Shown one piece after another: positions 62,851-64,000 of a stretch of DNA of 64,000 nt (the stretch's first letter is position 1; each line of letters begins with the position of its first letter). This stretch comes from Bradyrhizobium sp. CCBAU 53338 (GTDB lineage Bacteria; Pseudomonadota; Alphaproteobacteria; Rhizobiales; Xanthobacteraceae), in assembly GCF_015291665.1 (NCBI RefSeq), contig NZ_CP030048.1, positions 806,001 through 870,000 of the forward strand, read 5' to 3'. Made by a program: the position numbers and the translations under genes. The notes below the pieces were generated by a model, which was given only the letters and a program-made list of their open reading frames with translations, searched no databases and was not told where the DNA came from.

Positions 62851-64000
62851 ATGGCAATGTTCAAGAAATCGGTAAGCTCGCTCCTCCTGACCCTGATGGC
62901 CCTGCTGGCGATCGGCGCGCTGGCCTCGACGGCGATGCAGATGGTCGGGGCTTTCGGTCGCTACAATGACAGTCTCGAGACCGCGCGGCTTGCCGCGGCC
63001 GACAAGGCGATCTTCCACGGTGTGCTGTCCCTGCGCAACAATCGCGGCGACGCCCAGAGCGCGCTGCTCGGCGATGACGATCCTCGCGCAAAGCTAGCCG
63101 AAGCCGAGAAGGCAGAGCAGGGTGGCTACGACGGCATCAACGCAGCGCTCGCCACGGTCGATTTCGCCCGCCGCGATGAGCTCGCCAGCACGCTGAAGCA
63201 GCGCTGGGGCGGGGCCTCACCGCAATTCCAGCTGTTCTATGACGAGGCCAAGCGTCCGCGCGCCGAGCGCAAGATCGAGCGGACCAATTCCTGGTACGAT
63301 GCGGTCACCAAGGTCATCGACACCGCAAACCTCGCCTCTACGGCGGTGTCGAATCGCGCCTGGATGAACGATCCCTACATCGCGCGCATGATACAGGTCC
63401 GCCGGCTCGCCTGGCAGGTGCGCGACCGTTATGGAATCCATTGTTCGGCATTGCGCTCGAACGTCAACAGCAGCAAGCCGCTCGACGACACCCAGAAGCG
63501 CTCGCTGGCGCAGTGGGACGGCACCATCGCTTCCGGCTGGTCCGGCATGGCCGAACTGCTGGCCGCGCCCGACGTGACGGCGGACCTGGTCACCGCGGCC
63601 ACTGATGCAAAGGCCAAGACCGACGGCGTGCTCAAGCAGATCGGCGATCTGACCAGGAATTTCGACGGCAGCGGCAAGCCCGCGATGGCGGCGGCGGATT
63701 GGAATAAGCTCTGTCAGTCGCCGTTCCCGCTCATCGTCGGGGTCGCGACCAAGGCGCTCGACCAGTCGATCGCGCGTGCGGAGGCGGTGCAAGCCAAGGC
63801 GCTGACCAACCTCGTCGTGCAGTCGCTTGCGTTCCTGATCGCACTGGCCGTGACCTTGGCCGGCGTCTACGTCGTGCGCAATCGCCTGATGCGCCCGGTG
63901 CGCGCGATTCTCGATGCGATCGCCCGTATCGGCGCCCGCGATTATGCGACGCCGGTGCCGCAATCCCGCTATCCCGACGAGTTCGGCACCATGGCTGCCG
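62851..64000 (+). CDS. HAMP-containing membrane sensor, probably methyl-accepting chemotaxis protein (3' end outside window)
   Basis: 383 codons open to the right edge from ATG 62851. Short basic N-terminus (MAMFKKS), TM1 at about 8-28 (LLLTLMALLAIGALASTAMQ), a ~300-residue extracytoplasmic domain rich in helices (FGRYNDSLETARLAAADKAI; SWYDAVTKVIDTANLASTAV), TM2 at about 330-350 (VVQSLAFLIALAVTLAGVYV), then the start of a HAMP domain (RNRLMRPVRAILDAIARIGA). The output domain is not visible, so a chemoreceptor, histidine kinase or cyclase is possible. The arrangement is most like Bradyrhizobium chemoreceptors. Confidence 0.8.
   Translation, partial: MAMFKKSVSSLLLTLMALLAIGALASTAMQMVGAFGRYNDSLETARLAAADKAIFHGVLSLRNNRGDAQSALLGDDDPRAKLAEAEKAEQGGYDGINAALATVDFARRDELASTLKQRWGGASPQFQLFYDEAKRPRAERKIERTNSWYDAVTKVIDTANLASTAVSNRAWMNDPYIARMIQVRRLAWQVRDRYGIHCSALRSNVNSSKPLDDTQKRSLAQWDGTIASGWSGMAELLAAPDVTADLVTAATDAKAKTDGVLKQIGDLTRNFDGSGKPAMAAADWNKLCQSPFPLIVGVATKALDQSIARAEAVQAKALTNLVVQSLAFLIALAVTLAGVYVVRNRLMRPVRAILDAIARIGARDYATPVPQSRYPDEFGTMAA

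Overview
The window reads as a chromosomal segment of a high-GC alphaproteobacterium, most likely Bradyrhizobium or a close relative. The evidence is the gene order rpmH-rnpA-yidC-engB-argB-dapD-dapE beside truA-fmt-def, the housekeeping trio dnaX-ybaB-recR, and several copies of ~85 bp intergenic double hairpins of the kind that fill Bradyrhizobium genomes. I see no insertion sequence, prophage, CRISPR array or rRNA operon. One tRNA (Arg, anticodon ACG) lies at 20.4 kb.

Layout. 0-18.5 kb is housekeeping: replication and repair (dnaX cut by the left edge, ybaB, recR, rmuC), an AmpG-type permease, N-formyl-methionine handling (def, fmt), tRNA pseudouridylation (truA), lysine/diaminopimelate synthesis (dapE, dapD), arginine synthesis (argB), and the rpmH-rnpA-yidC-engB cluster with a readable promoter. 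18.5-35 kb is mixed: a histidine kinase, a diguanylate cyclase, a NagZ-like glycosidase, a HigBA-like toxin-antitoxin pair, and small regulator-target units (TetR/MFS; GntR with an FAD dehydrogenase and a DapA-family aldolase; MarR with an exporter). Several have a clear palindromic operator. 35.5-39 kb is an iron-uptake pair (TonB receptor and PepSY protein), followed by a triple-rhodanese protein.

40.5-56.5 kb is the accessory highlight: about 16 genes that look like a pathway for an unusual higher-carbon nucleotide sugar. One minus-strand operon carries a GmhA-like SIS isomerase, a small transaldolase, three SDR epimerase/dehydratases, a nucleotidyltransferase-PfkB kinase fusion in the reverse of the usual HldE domain order, a Gfo/Idh oxidoreductase, a UDP-glucose-dehydrogenase homologue that lacks its catalytic cysteine, a methyltransferase and a split transketolase. 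Next to it are a TylF-like methyltransferase, a C-methyltransferase-like protein, a UDP-galactopyranose-mutase-like flavoprotein, a GmhB-like phosphatase and a radical SAM/SPASM protein. The set resembles heptose activation, and even more the lincosamide octose pathway without its aminotransferase. No glycosyltransferase or export gene is present in the window.

56.6-64 kb holds serA, an EmrAB-type efflux pair with a divergent TetR regulator and operator, a probably leaderless MarR regulator ahead of an enoyl-CoA hydratase, and the first 383 codons of a HAMP-containing membrane sensor cut by the right edge.
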